From: Malania oleifera
Taxonomy: Eukaryota; Streptophyta; Magnoliopsida; Santalales; Ximeniaceae
DNA: 64,000 nucleotides
Reading direction: 5' to 3'
Assembly (NCBI RefSeq): GCF_029873635.1
Contig: NC_080421.1
Coordinates: 868,001 to 932,000 of the forward strand
The translations under genes and the position numbers were made by a program. Under the pieces are notes generated by a model. It saw only the letters and a list, made by a program, of their open reading frames with translations. It was not told the origin of the DNA and ran no database searches. Positions 47,629 through 59,551 of this stretch are shown here, piece by piece. The stretch's first letter is position 1, and each line of letters opens with the position of its first letter.

Positions 47629-50600
47629 TTATGCGTTCTCAATCCCAAGCTGGTTGAGAGAATCAGGGCCAACAAGGAAAATACGTCGTGGAGTTTGGAA
47701 TCGGAAAACCACTACTCCTTTATAGGCTGTTCTTGGTATACCATCCTAGAAAACAGAGGCACAGGACAAAAAAATTATTCATTTAAGATGACAAAACCAA
47801 AAAACTTGTACAACACAAATAAATCAGGGATCCTGACTACCCAAAAACATCAAGAATGCAACTTGTGTCTATAGGCATTTATTGTGGCACATACGGTTTT
47901 TTCTTCCTTTTTTTTTTCAGGAATGATTTAAAAGATGCAAATGAAGCCTGCTTCAAGATGAGGCGTGCGTAAAATGCCCTGAGACATAATCTAAAATACC
48001 AAGTTCCCAAAAGGCAAACGCATAATATAATAAAGCTTACACTTTTGCACAAGAAATGCAGATATTATTGTTTCTTGATAGAGGCTTATGCATTTTGAGT
48101 TCGTGAGTCAAACTTGGTCTTCAACTAGGGATGTATATGAGAGAAGACAAAGAAATGCTCTAATCCAAGTGAATCACTAAAACTCTTTAACCTAAACCTA
48201 TTTGAAGAATTGAACATTGCATCTTGGGTCATGAATACAATTTGAAATTGGAATTATGATCACTTATTAGCACGGCTTATTTAAATGATTTTACGCTTAT
48301 GTCTTTAGAATGATCAAATAGTAGTTTATGAATCATATTTGAATATATCTTTTTTAAAAATTTATCTGTATTTTTCCTAATTTTATTTATTGATTATTTG
48401 TTTATTTATTTATAAAATAAAATAAAATTTGCAATGGCTTAAGCCTTAACATGTTGAGGCTTAAGACGCTAACACCTCGCATTGTGCCTTGCATTGCATT
48501 GCTTTTGATAAAACTAGAAACTCATGCATAAAGAGATTTCATTTCAAATTTCCGAATAACAAGAAAGACAGAAGGAACATAATTCTCCAACAAGGGCTTT
48601 TGGACTATAATTGGAACGCAATTAGGTGCCCTTCTACAAAAAGAGTAATGTGCAACATCAAAATATAATGAACCTTAGACCATTAGTGAAAAGTAAGGTT
48701 GCCACATTTAAGGAAGAATGAAGGAAGAGGCTTACTAGTGATAATAAACAATACAATATTTAATCAAGCAGTTTATTTTGATGTAATTTAGTATCAAATA
48801 AAATGAAACATGTACTAAAGCAAGAGCTGAAATACCTTCCATTCTTTAAAAATTCCAAATTGATGTGCAACATGTTCAAAGTCTTCCTGGTCTCTATACT
48901 GAATGCGCACATCACCATCAACATTATATGCCTTCAGAACAGCATCAGTTCCATGGACAGGTCTTGCACTTCTAACAAGACCAGCAAAGTGCCTTCTATA
49001 CTTGTCCTATGATGTAGAACAAATTTACTGACCTCAAATGTACAAAATGCTTAACTTGTTTCCAGATATCAGAACAGACTATATCTCATACCTCCCTTAG
49101 GTAGCTCAAATCCATCAACTTCCAGTCAACCTTGTGAAGAAACAGCAAAAAGCAACAATTACAACAATAAGGTGTGATACAGGTAGAGTTTAAATCAGTT
49201 TATTGATCTAAAAGATAAATTGGTACACACCTGGACATCATTCAGCTTAATAGGCTCAAGATATTGTTTGAAAAACTGCCCCATACTAGAACCCTGTCAA
49301 AGAACAAAAGGACCGATGCAGCAACAACTTTAGAACCCAATAGAATGTGATGAATAAATATTACTGTTGAATCTTAAAGTTATTTCAGGTTCCCTATCAG
49401 GGAATTCGATAATGTTCAAGCTAGTCTGCACTTTGTTAACAATGCAGTACATAATGGAGGCAGTGAAATTTTAACAGGGTATTTGCAATACAGTTAACTG
49501 GCCATATGCATGAGATTAATGATCATTTCTGAAAAAGAGAAACAGCGAGTTGGAGAAATTTCAGTTTGATATACATAATTAAGTTTGTCATATCAATGAA
49601 TAGAAGTTTCAAAGAAGATGAAACTGAGTAATTGATTCATATTCACACAGAGACTGCAGAATGATGCAAATACAAGTGAATCTTGTGAAATGGTTCACAA
49701 TAAAAATAGAACAATTTATACTCGCATGATAAAGCTAGCAAGAGGAAGGTATGGTGTTGAACCAGAAGCATTTTGAGCACTGAGATAGATATACATACAT
49801 GTTCGCCAAAATTATATGTTCTGCAAACTTCTGGACGAATAAATTGCCGACCTTTGTGGTTCTCTTTCAATCTCAACCAGTCATCCCAGTAAGTGAAGTT
49901 TTGTCAAGGAAAATTCTTAAATGATACATTATGACACACACATAAGTCTGATCTACAAACTAAACTATACGAGACCAAAAGGATATGCCTTCGGCCACTT
50001 TGGTGATAACTCATCCCATATAGATCTAGACAGCATCCACCCAAGTCCAGGGAAAAAATCTGAGCGGTATAGTATATCTGCAGATTGCATTAATAATTTC
50101 TGATTAACGAGTAGATAAAACTAGTAAAATAAATTTTGATAAATGAGCCTATTGCTACATTCGCTAATGTTGGGAGGGCACTAACAATTGGAGAGAAATG
50201 ATTAATTAAAGCAAACAAGCTAAGGCCAAGAAAACAGAATTTGAGGGGCTAGAGGAAGAGCTAAAATGGAACCAGGGGACACAATTGAAACCAGGTAGGT
50301 CAAGATAAATGGCCATAAAAAAGTAGATAGGGATGGCAAACATGAGTGATGTAGCTAATACTGAAAACAATTCAAGGGTGCAGGAAAGCCAAATAGGCCA
50401 CGAATTGAAGTAAAGATCGACGATTGATAATAAAGCAAATAATATTGATCCAAATATGTCCACCATGTCTCACACAATTCGAACTTTTCCTGTGTTTTAA
50501 AATTAAATTCCATATTTTTGAAATATTGAGAGTATTTCTTCCAACTGAAAGCCATTATGCACGTTTATGATTAGCCGTATTTTTTTAATGAAGAAAGATA

Positions 50601-51111
50601 ATTACTAATTAAACAGATCATAAAAATACTTACATGGGTCATGCACAAAGTGCTTTTGTCCATTGTCATTCCAGGAGGAAACAGCCATAATTGACCTATC
50701 ATAATTTCAACCAAAATCCATCATAAATGCTTCAACCAAAAAGTTTATGAAGAATTAAATTTAGCTAATGTAAGCTTGACTACAATACATACTCATCAGT
50801 ATCTAGAAGAGCTGCTGCAGCTTCAAAATAGTCAAAAAAATCAGGGGCAATTTCCATATCATCTGTTCCCAGGAACAGATTTATTGTTAGTAATGAATTG
50901 TTCCACAAACAACGGAGAAATCCAAAAACATATTCCAAAGAACATTGGCATTCCATGAATGATTAAGGAGAAGCAAAAACATATTCCAAGGGAAAAAACA
51001 TTGGCACCTTCAAGTATGATTGCCCGGCTGAAATTATGCTTGTAGAATAACTCATCCAATGCCCATTTGTAATGACCTACAAAAGTGTAAGCAGTGTGTA
51101 AGGGGTGAAGT

Positions 51112-51162
<51 letters not shown>

Positions 51163-54100
51163 TCCCCACGTGCAATCTTGTAGTATGCGATCAACTCCCC
51201 TGGCCTTTCAGTATGCACAGGACCCAAATCCAAATGCTGTGATTAAACAAAGTTAGCGTTCAAGGAGCTACAACTGCTATGATCCATGATAAGTCAATTT
51301 TTAGAGAATTGAAAACAAATGACATGAAGCACCTCTGGGAAGAAAATAATCTGGCCAAATCAACTCTTTTTAAAACATGGATAAATAATTATAAGTCTGT
51401 AGTAAAGTAAACAGTTCCCAAAAATATGGAAATGAAAAAAAAAAAACTGTGATCTTTTTGGCAGTTCTCAATCATTGTCAATACATACACCAGTTAACAA
51501 AACAACTATATTTCCATTAGGCAAATATCAATACTTGGGCCGCTTTACTATTATACAAGAACTGCTAAATGCAACATCTATGGACAATCCATTTTATCTA
51601 CTTCAATAACAAACAGAAGAACATGTGTACAATGCATGCTGTATGCTTTTGAAATATAGGTGATAATTATGAGGTTATGCCTAGGCTGCCAAATACATGC
51701 AAACGAGGAAATAAAATATGGCCCCTTCAGTTGTGGAAAACATTTTTGATTTTCCAACTTTTAGTTTTCCAAAGAATTATAAAACTTTTAGTTTAATTTT
51801 TAATTTTTCGAACTCTGTATTAAAAAGAGAGAAAATAAAGAGTTTGCTTAAATGTGCAAAACAATTTTTCATTTTTTTTTTTTAGATTTCAAAATAATCA
51901 TAAAAAGACAACTTATTTTCTAATTTTCCAAAATTTACATAAGATAATACTTAGAATTATGGGTTTTGGGCTTGAATTTGGATTTGAGTGGATTTAGAAG
52001 AAATTCTATACATAATCTATACAAATTAAAGTCCAATATCTGAATTCTATGCTCCTTGTATAGAAAGTAAGGTTAGAAGTCGAAAGGTTATGTGTGCTCA
52101 TGCATATTGCAGGGCTACACAGGACCTATTATAATATAAATGTTTTGCTTGCTTCAATATTTTATACAATTCATCTATGACGTATTAATGCTCATGACTA
52201 AGCTGATTTCTATTTTATAGCTTTTATATTGCAACTCCCTCACTCCCTCCCTCCATAGCAGGGTTCTAAGAGTAGATTTTGGGACTTAAAACATGTCAAA
52301 CACAGAAAACACGTTGACCATGAAACTTGTGTTTACAACCATAAAATAGAAAATTACATGACTAATTCATGGGAAAAAAACTGCTGCTGCTATTTCAATT
52401 CCATAAAAAATAGAAAACAAAGGTTGTGTGCATGAAAAACATGTATATCTGACTGAGTTTATAGAAACAGCAGCTTTACAATCAGCTCCTACTACAAGAA
52501 TATCACTTCCACTGCAGCAGCCAGTAGCAGCTTCTGGAAGCCCATCTGGAAAACAGAAGCCCCCACAAAGGTAGCCTTCTTTGTGTGGGAGGCAACTGTT
52601 GGTAAGATTCCTAATGTAGAAAACCTGCGGAAAAGGGGAATGCCTCTTGTCAACAGGAGAGGGCGCCAGAACATGGTGGGAGAATTATGGGCATTTGCTT
52701 AAGCAAGGAAAGAAGGAAAGCTTTGACACTCGTTTCATTTTTTTGGTTTGTGTGGAGGGAAAGAAATAGAAGAGCTTTCAAAGGATCAGCTACGCTGTTA
52801 CTTGTTATCAAAGATCAGTGGATGACTAAAGGCATAGTGCCTTGTTTTTTAAAGACAAATTCTTTATTTTTTTGACACCCGACTGTGTAGGTGATTTTTT
52901 TTTACTGCTTGTACATCGGTGACAGCCTCATTGGTGCCCTTTAATGAATTTTTACTTTGCTGATAAAAAAAAAAAATTGTTCAATAAAAAACATACCATT
53001 TTATTATTAAGAAGAGATATTTGAGGACAGAACAATTCCTTCAAGAGTTTAGATATATAGTTATTCAGCCAGAAAATCATTTCTTAAAAAAATATAAACA
53101 AATGCAGCCAAATGCGCCAAGAATAGCAATGATGCTGAGATAACAGTGCCAAACTCTTTTTCTTTTTTAAATTTGAAAGTGAAGTGGGAACATACTTAAC
53201 CTGCCAGCCGAGAGTGAGAGAGAGAGCACATTTACCTAGAAATAATATAAAGTCACCCACAATGTTATAGACATGAAAAAGACTCTTCTTACTAAACCAC
53301 AGTTGAACATAATAAAAAATTCAAAGGAGGCTCCTTTGGGAGAACTTGGAGGCAGAATTCAAATTCCACTTGGTCAAATGGGGCTTGGTGAAACAGTCAA
53401 TCAGCTCAGAAGGCTTGGGTTTAAAGTCCCTCGACATCTTCGACAAAGCCCTTCTTGAAAAATGGTCGTGGAGATTCATGATTCAGAAAGATCGCATTTG
53501 GTGAAAAATCATTGCCATGAAATATGGGCTTGAGCACAATAAGTAGATCTCTCAGGCCGGCAGAGGACCACACGGCAGAATGGTGTGGAAATACACAAGG
53601 AAAGGTTGGAATGACTTTTTCTCCCTTCTAGATTTCAAGTGGGAAATGGAGATAGCATTTATTTTTGGCATGATGTGTGGAGTTATCCAAAGGCTCTCAG
53701 TGTGTCATGTCCATCTATTTACAACATGGCTTGTCATAAAGATGCCTGCGTATGTCAGCTCCTCCAAACATCAATTCAGGGGTTTTTCTGCAATATCCCC
53801 TTTCATAGAAATGTGGAAGATTGGGAACTCCGCCAGCTCACCAATCTCTAGTCCTCTTTTCAAGATTCAGTTTCAAAACACTCATGACCTTCCTGTTTGG
53901 TCCTTTGACAAGAAAGGGGTCTTCACTATCAGATCCTTTTACAGGGAACTTTTTCTCTGGGAGTCAAACAATATTCACTCCCCTTGGTCTCAATTATGGA
54001 GACGGCTGCCCCTATTAAGTTTGCCTTTTCTACGTAGGAAGCAGCTCATGGTAAGATCTTGACCCTGGACAACTTGCAAGAAGGGGGTTCTCCATTGCCA

Positions 54101-55609
54101 GCAGATGGCCCTTTGTATGGTTGAGGCAGAATCAGTAGACCATATCCTTCTCCATTGCCCCTGGACTAGAAATCTTTGGAATGAAGCTCTGACTCTTATC
54201 AGACAATGGTTGGTTACCACTAGATCTGTTTGAGGGGAGCTCTGGGCCTAGAGAGGGATTCGGGCAACAAAGGAAAAGAGGAAGGCTTTGTCTCTCATTC
54301 CTCTCGCAATTTTCTACTGTGTTTTCAAAGAGAGGAACAGAAAGTTTTCAAAAATTCAATCCCAATGTTTCAGTTCAGCAAAGAGCAGTGGTTTACTGCT
54401 GCAATTACTAGTCAGCATAGTGGACTTGTAGCAAATGAACTCAATGTAATTTTGATTTTTGTGTCACTCTTTAGGGTGGTTGATTTCCTGTACTTCAGGC
54501 TGGCATCCTCTTGGTGCCATTTAATATATAATATCTTCACTGATAAAAAAAATAGTACTAAAAATCCATCCCATTTATTATGTCATGAAATGGTCTAGAC
54601 CCAAAAATGGAAAGATATGCAAATCACTCTGTGTGCTAATGCTAGGTGCTAGCCAGGTTTTCCAACCTAGAAGCTGGGAGATCTACTGTCAGAGTTCCAA
54701 TATTATATTCAATAGTTTGACATATGCTTGTGTTCATAGATAATTGCGATGTTGCATGAAACAAATCGAAGTTTTCAAGCATCAATATCAAAAGAGTTCC
54801 ATTAAATTCATTATATGCCGCATCTGAGCACAATGCCTTCATAACAAAAATATTATCGAGAAATGACATATATTTGGCTCAAAATCAACTTCATGCTCCA
54901 TACTTAAGATCAAGACAAAATTCAAAAGCAACAAGTATTTAAGATGAACCAACACCTGACTAAGACTCAAAGTTGGCACAAATTGATCAAGCCCAGCATA
55001 CAGCATCGAAGACCCAATAAGGGAAAAAAGGTTGGGGGTGGGGGGGGTGGAGAGGAGGGGGACAATACCTGCATATAGGTTAGCTGATCGTAACTTAGAG
55101 CTTTACTTCTAACATTTGGATCTGATCCATCCTGAAAAATATAAAAAAAATATTGCTGTATAATCTCGTCAAAAGAGTTGTAAGTGTCTCAACCATAGTC
55201 ACTAAACCTAAATTTTAATTGTGACAAAAAAAATTTATAATTACCTGTGATATAAAAAGAGGATATTTTGAAGCAACAGAGCTTTGATATCTGGGAAAAT
55301 AGAGATTGTGCCCCAGGAGGTCAGCTGGAAATATGTACAATTTAGTCAATGTACTAGACCATAGAATTCAAATATTTGTATACATAACATACTTTAAAAT
55401 CGAGTTGATTGTCCTTTCCAGATAATCAGCACGATTGCACGCCATAACAACAACAGCAGCCACGGGCACCTGAGAAATTCAACAGATAGAATGTCCACGG
55501 ATTAAATAACTGAAAAAGAAGGCCTTCTAGAAAGACAACCAGAGAGCAAGCTGTTAAAGCTCCACTATCCAAACCTGTACTTTGTCCATCAGTTTTTGTA
55601 GGCCTTTCC
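47629..55609 (-). CDS. GNT1: GnT I, N-glycan GlcNAc-transferase I (5' exons not found)
   Basis: The enzyme adds GlcNAc from UDP-GlcNAc to the alpha-1,3 mannose of Man5GlcNAc2 in the Golgi, the step that opens complex N-glycan synthesis (CAZy GT13; Arabidopsis CGL1). Fourteen exons, read on the minus strand, join in frame: 55609-55575, 55469-55393, 55290-55245, 55131-55069, 51236-51170, 51076-51008, 50862-50793, 50695-50634, 50077-49987, 49892-49799, 49293-49231, 49130-49092, 49006-48836, 47745-47629. They give 353 residues plus stop. Visible signatures are PVAAVVVMACNRADYLERT (nucleotide-binding start), SKYPLFISQDGS, TERPGELIAYYKIARHYKWA, LEDDMEIAPDFF with the metal-binding EDD, SSWNDNGQ, FFPGLGWML, AYWDDW (catalytic Asp) and RPEVCRTYNFGEH. 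The family is about 445 residues, so roughly the first 90 (cytosolic tail, membrane anchor, stem) are missing. Those exons lie beyond the LINE or outside the window, or are lost. One intron is AT-AC type. No break was seen in the visible exons. Confidence 0.9.
49893..49986 (-). other. U12-type AT-AC intron in GNT1
   Basis: On the minus strand the 94-bp intron starts ATATCCTTTT, matching the U12 donor, and ends CTTCAC. The branch site TTCCTTGAC matches the U12 consensus, with the branch A 11 bases before the 3' end. No GT or GC donor fits here: only this AT-AC junction joins exons 49987-50077 and 49799-49892 in frame, giving Lys-Ala-Tyr-Trp-Asp-Asp-Trp as in other GnT I proteins. It would need the minor spliceosome. 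Confidence 0.88.
51112..51160. repeat. (GT)n(GA)n microsatellite in a GNT1 intron
   Basis: Nine or so GT units run directly into about sixteen GA units, between exons 51008-51076 and 51170-51236. It ends 10 bases from the splice donor region of the latter exon on the minus strand, so length changes could affect splicing (inference). Confidence 0.9.
52480..52976 (+). mobile_element. L1-type LINE 3' fragment in a GNT1 intron
   Basis: The fragment encodes the zinc-binding C-terminal region common to plant L1 ORF2: KPIWKTEAPTKVAFFVWEA, then KIPNVENLRKRGMPL, then a frame with SFFWFVWRERNRRAFKG. It ends in a 12-A tail at 52965-52976. It is 5'-truncated and lies opposite to the host gene. The frame changes mean it is not active. 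Confidence 0.7.
53300..54552 (+). mobile_element. Second L1-type LINE fragment in the same GNT1 intron
   Basis: It encodes the ORF2 segment after the reverse transcriptase: HLVKWGLVKQSISSEG-like and LGFKV/GLKSLDIFDKAL-like phrases, VGNGDSIYFWHDVWSYPKALS, APIKFAFST, and AAHGKILTLDNLQ. It ends ...CTGATAAAAAAAA at 54545-54552. Stops and frame shifts are scattered through it. It overlaps in content with the fragment ending at 52976, so it is a separate insertion, again opposite to the host gene. Confidence 0.7.
54553..55068 (-). other. GNT1 intron sequence
   Basis: The remainder of the 3.8-kb intron between exons 55069-55131 and 51170-51236. It has a G-rich patch near 55029-55058 and no other feature. 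Confidence 0.5.
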
Positions 55610-55849
55610 CTGAAGATGAACACACATTAATCACAAAATTATGAACATTTTTCAATAAGAAGTTGAGTGCACATAAATATAGAAAATGAACAAAGAGGGA
55701 GGTTCTTAGAAATTTCAATAAAGAAATAATCCTCCACTTCAATTTATAAGCAAGAAACTCAGAACAGCGTTGTGACAAACATTAAAAAACCAGAGTAGAG
55801 GAAGCACTAAGTAGATAAATAGATATAAAATTATAAACTAATTGACAAA

Positions 55850-55860
55850 CTGCAACATAA
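55850..55860. repeat. Target-site duplication, left copy
   Basis: CTGCAACATAA lies directly outside the T tract that is the reversed poly(A) tail of the LINE at 55863-59540. The same 11 bases occur at 59541-59551 on the other side. Confidence 0.75.
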
Positions 55861-55945
55861 AATTTTTTTTTTTTTATGAGTAATAAGTTTATTGATATCA
55901 AAAAAGAACACCACATACACAAGGAGTGTACATGGGGTAAACAAA

Positions 55946-57640
55946 TCAAAAACAGAAATTACAAGAATCTAGTAAATCAAAAACAAAAGAAAATGATTGG
56001 TTTCGCAAAGCTGCCAACCGATCCATCAAAGTTGTAAAGAAAAATAGCTTCAGGTCCGAAATGGATCTTTCCTCATCTTCAAAACACCTACTATTTCTCT
56101 CCCTCCAAAGACACCACAATAAACAATGAGGAACTATCAACCCAATAAACCCATTTCGATAACGACCAAATCTGCCTTGCCAACATGCTAGAAGTCCAAA
56201 CAAACCCAACACCATAACCCACAAATCCATTGCAACCAGACAATTAATAAAAAGGTGATCAACCGTCTCATTATTACACTTGCACATGTAGCACCAATCC
56301 AATATCCAAACCTTTCTTTTTTGTAAATTGTCAATTGTTAAGCATTTCCCTAAAGCTGCAGTCCAAACGAAAAAAGCTACTCTAGATGGAATTTTCTGTT
56401 TCCAAATACTTTTCCAAGGAAAGCCACAATCTTTGGAGCCCATTAAAATACCATAATAACCTTTAACCAAGAAGCCCTTCTCTCTATCAGATTTCCAGCA
56501 CATCTTATCCTCACCGAACCAATTCACCGATGCACCATATATGGTATCCATAAAATCAGTCAAGGCCTCTAATTCCCGAAGATGCATACCCCTAAAGAAA
56601 CTTACATCCCAAAACAAGACTCCATTATCAAACTTCATAAGCTCAGCCACGCTAGCTTCTTTATCTCGGCAAAATCTATACAAATCAGGATAGCTGACTG
56701 CAAGAGACATCTCACCACACCAATGGTCTTGCCAAAATTTCACCTTAGACCCATTTCCAATATCATAAAGAATGTGGCCAGAAAAAGAAGGCCATCCCCG
56801 ACTAATATTTTTCCACAAGCCAACACCATGTGGACCATTAACAGGCCTAGTACACCAACCACCCCATTCACAGCCGTATTTCACCTCTATCACTTGCCTC
56901 CAAAAAGCAGCCTTCTCCATCCCAGATCTCCATAACCACTTCCCAAGCAAAGCTTCATTAAACTGTCTTACCTTCTTTATCCCCAAACCACCCGAAGAAA
57001 TGGGAGAGCAAACAGTATCCCATTTAACCAAATGAAATTTTGGTTCATCACCAATGCCACCCCATAAAAAATTCCTTTGAAGTTTCTCAATAGGGTTAGC
57101 CACGGCAGCAGGAATAGGAAATAAAGATAGAAAGTAAGTGGGTAAATTAGATAGAGTGCTTTTAATTAATGTGACTCTACCTCCCTTAGATAGGCACAAA
57201 CATTTCCACCCTGCTAACCTTTGTTCTATCTTCTCCAAAATTGGGTTCCATATTGTCTTATCTTTGAATTTGGCTCTCAAAGGAAGACCCAAATATTTCA
57301 TAGGAAGATTACCTTGTTTACAGCCAAGGACGTGCAAGAATAAGTCAAAATTAAACACCGTACCAGCAGGAACCAACTCTGACTTGCCCAAATTTATCTT
57401 TAAACCAAGGACCGCGTCAAACCACATAAGTATCACACGGAGAAACAAAATCTGATCCAGATCAGTGTCACAAAAAATTTGAGTATCGTCCGCAAAGAGA
57501 ACATGAGACACCACCAAAGCTCTTCCCTCTATACGCCCCACACCAAAGCCTGACATGTGACCATCATGGACAGGCTTTATCCAACATTCTCCCCAGGGCT
57601 TCCATAACCAAGACAAACAACAAAGGAGACAATGGGTCAC
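55946..57640 (-). CDS. LINE ORF2 C-terminal half, open over 564 codons
   Basis: This is a reverse transcriptase C-terminal part with [14 protein letters not shown] (the FADD active-site block), [29 protein letters not shown] and [11 protein letters not shown] near the end, plus the Cys/His-rich segment [18 protein letters not shown] (zf-RVT). The upstream reverse transcriptase blocks ([32 protein letters not shown]) lie in another frame at 57564-57950, so it is not a whole protein. It is in the same orientation as GNT1. The long open frame points to a fairly recent insertion. Confidence 0.75.
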   Translation of the reverse strand: MTHCLLCCLSWLWKPWGECWIKPVHDGHMSGFGVGRIEGRALVVSHVLFADDTQIFCDTDLDQILFLRVILMWFDAVLGLKINLGKSELVPAGTVFNFDLFLHVLGCKQGNLPMKYLGLPLRAKFKDKTIWNPILEKIEQRLAGWKCLCLSKGGRVTLIKSTLSNLPTYFLSLFPIPAAVANPIEKLQRNFLWGGIGDEPKFHLVKWDTVCSPISSGGLGIKKVRQFNEALLGKWLWRSGMEKAAFWRQVIEVKYGCEWGGWCTRPVNGPHGVGLWKNISRGWPSFSGHILYDIGNGSKVKFWQDHWCGEMSLAVSYPDLYRFCRDKEASVAELMKFDNGVLFWDVSFFRGMHLRELEALTDFMDTIYGASVNWFGEDKMCWKSDREKGFLVKGYYGILMGSKDCGFPWKSIWKQKIPSRVAFFVWTAALGKCLTIDNLQKRKVWILDWCYMCKCNNETVDHLFINCLVAMDLWVMVLGLFGLLACWQGRFGRYRNGFIGLIVPHCLLWCLWRERNSRCFEDEERSISDLKLFFFTTLMDRLAALRNQSFSFVFDLLDSCNFCF

Positions 57641-58084
57641 CTTGTCTCAACCCCCTAGAGCTCTCAAAAAACCCACAAGGAGTGCCATTTATCAGAATGG
57701 AGAAACAAACTGTAGATATACAAAAGAAAATCCACCGCCTCCATTTGGCAGAGAACCCACCCCATTCTAGTAACTGCATAAGAAAACCCCAATTTACATG
57801 ATCAAGCTTCTCAACATCTAATTTGCAAAGTAGCCCTGGCAACCCAGTTTTCAATCTACTATCAAGGCATTCATTAGCACTAAGTACAGGGTCAAGAATC
57901 TGCCTGTTCCTCACAAAAGCATTCTGTGAAGTTGAAATTATATCTTCCATAACCGTGCAAAGTCTGGTGGCTAAGACCTTAGCAATGATCTTATAAACCC
58001 CATCCCAACAAGACCAATAGGGCGAAAATCCTTTACTTCAATTGCTTCATTTTTTTTAGGAATGAGTGCCTCGGCACCGGTGAG

Positions 58085-59540
58085 TCAATAAACACATCCG
58101 ATGGTGAGGAAAACTTGCAGCAAGACATCCAATTGATTTTCAAGAACATTCCGGCAATATTTTCAAGAAGTGGGGAAATTCTGAGCAGTGGGTCCTTGAG
58201 CTACGAGATGGAATAAGAGTTGCAGTTCCAATTCAGATTTCTTTGCCACCTGGTGAAGTCATAGAGGGTTTGGAAGAGCAAAATCAATTGTCCTTGGTCT
58301 CGTTGAAGCCTGCAGATATTTTTGAGGATTGGGCCTCAGACAAACAATACAGAGGTTGCTGAGCTACCTAACGAGAGGGGTTTGTCACCTTTAGCAGTTG
58401 AACCACTAGCCTATTCTTTACCCTTGACTATGGAAAGACAGGAAGTTGTGGATGTGGAGAGTCCAGTGAGGGAAGTACCTTATTCCGAGTGGTTCCAAAG
58501 AAGATTTAAAGGGTTTGACAATTTCTGGGCATGTCCTTACAAGGTTTGGAAAATCAAGTAACCACTTTTTGGCTAGGTGTTGAGGCTGAATTACACCGTA
58601 GGGCTACTTTGGAAAAAAATGCACGTGACTTGAAGAGAACTGGTGCGAAAGGTTTAAGAGAACTGAAAGGTTTATTCAGTTCAATTAATTATGGTTCTTC
58701 TAGAATAGATCGGTTTCTTTTCTCTCCGTTCTTGGCGGATCACTTCACTTAATTTTCACAGAGAAGGCTGTCCAAAATACTTTCCGATCACTACCCAATT
58801 CTGTTGGAGGGGGGGAGTCATCAGAGAGGTAGAACTCCTTTTCGCTTTGAAATTATGTGGTTGAGGGTGGAGAACTTTGTTGATAATGTGAGGAGTGGTG
58901 GGCATCCTATTCGTTCCAAGGAAATCCTAGTTTCATACTAGCTAAGAAATTGGCAGCATTGAAGTTGGATTTAAAAAAGTGGAACAAAGCAGAATTTGGG
59001 AATGTCACTGCTAAGATACAGCAACTTTGGAACAAATTGAATGACTAGGATGTTAGAGAGGAAACTCATCCTTTAACAGCTGAGGAAAAGTTAGAACAAG
59101 CTACGCACCAATATTGAAAAGCTCACTCTTTTAGAAGAGATTAGTTGGAGGCAGAAGTCTGGGGTGCTACATTTGAAGGAGGGGGATGCAAATACCAAAT
59201 TTTTCCATAGAATGGCTAATTCTAATAGAAGAAATAATAGTATTGAGAGCCCTGTGGTTGATGGTGCCTTGTCTTCCGATCAAGGTATAATTTCTGATCA
59301 CATCACTCAATTTTTCATGAATTTATACTCTGAGCAACAAGTTAGTCGATCATTCCCAGAAGTCTCAATATTTCCAAGAATATCAGGTGATAATGCAGAT
59401 TGGCTAGATAAGACCATTTGAGGAGGCGGAAATTTTTGATGTTGTACAAAATTTTAATGGTGATAAATCGCCTGGACCAGATGGATTTACAATGGCTTTC
59501 TTCCAAGCTTGCTGGGGGACTCTCAAACCTGATCTTATGG
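58085..59540 (+). pseudogene. Inverted 5' part of the LINE
   Basis: Pieces: an acidic pre-endonuclease region (58322-58561), ARDLKRTGAKGLRELKGLF followed by the endonuclease C-terminal end (58531-58752), ILSDHYPILLEGG (near 58780), a linker region with several stops, HLKEGDANTKFFHRMAN (59172-59220) and [10 protein letters not shown] (about 59462-59490). The central endonuclease is absent. Confidence 0.7.
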
Positions 59541-59551
59541 CTGCAACATAA
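59541..59551. repeat. Target-site duplication, right copy
   Basis: CTGCAACATAA, identical to 55850-55860. The next two bases differ by one. Confidence 0.7.

Larger units (their letters stand above)
55863..59540 (-). mobile_element. L1-type LINE with a twin-priming inversion
   Basis: This is one insertion in two oppositely oriented parts. The 3' part (about 58070 down to 55863, minus strand) has the reverse transcriptase and C-terminus and ends in a 13-A tail (T run at 55863-55875). The 5' part (about 58085-59540) is inverted onto the plus strand and runs from the pre-endonuclease region through the endonuclease end (SRIDRFLFSPFLADHF) into the first reverse transcriptase block ([18 protein letters not shown]). 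The 3' part resumes within about 30 residues of that block ([17 protein letters not shown]). CTGCAACATAA on both outer sides shows a single event. Most of the endonuclease is absent from the 5' part. Confidence 0.8.

Noticed and set aside
52687-54598. Host gene on the plus strand between GNT1 exons
   Set aside because: The sequences match LINE ORF2 C-terminal motifs and end in A tails.
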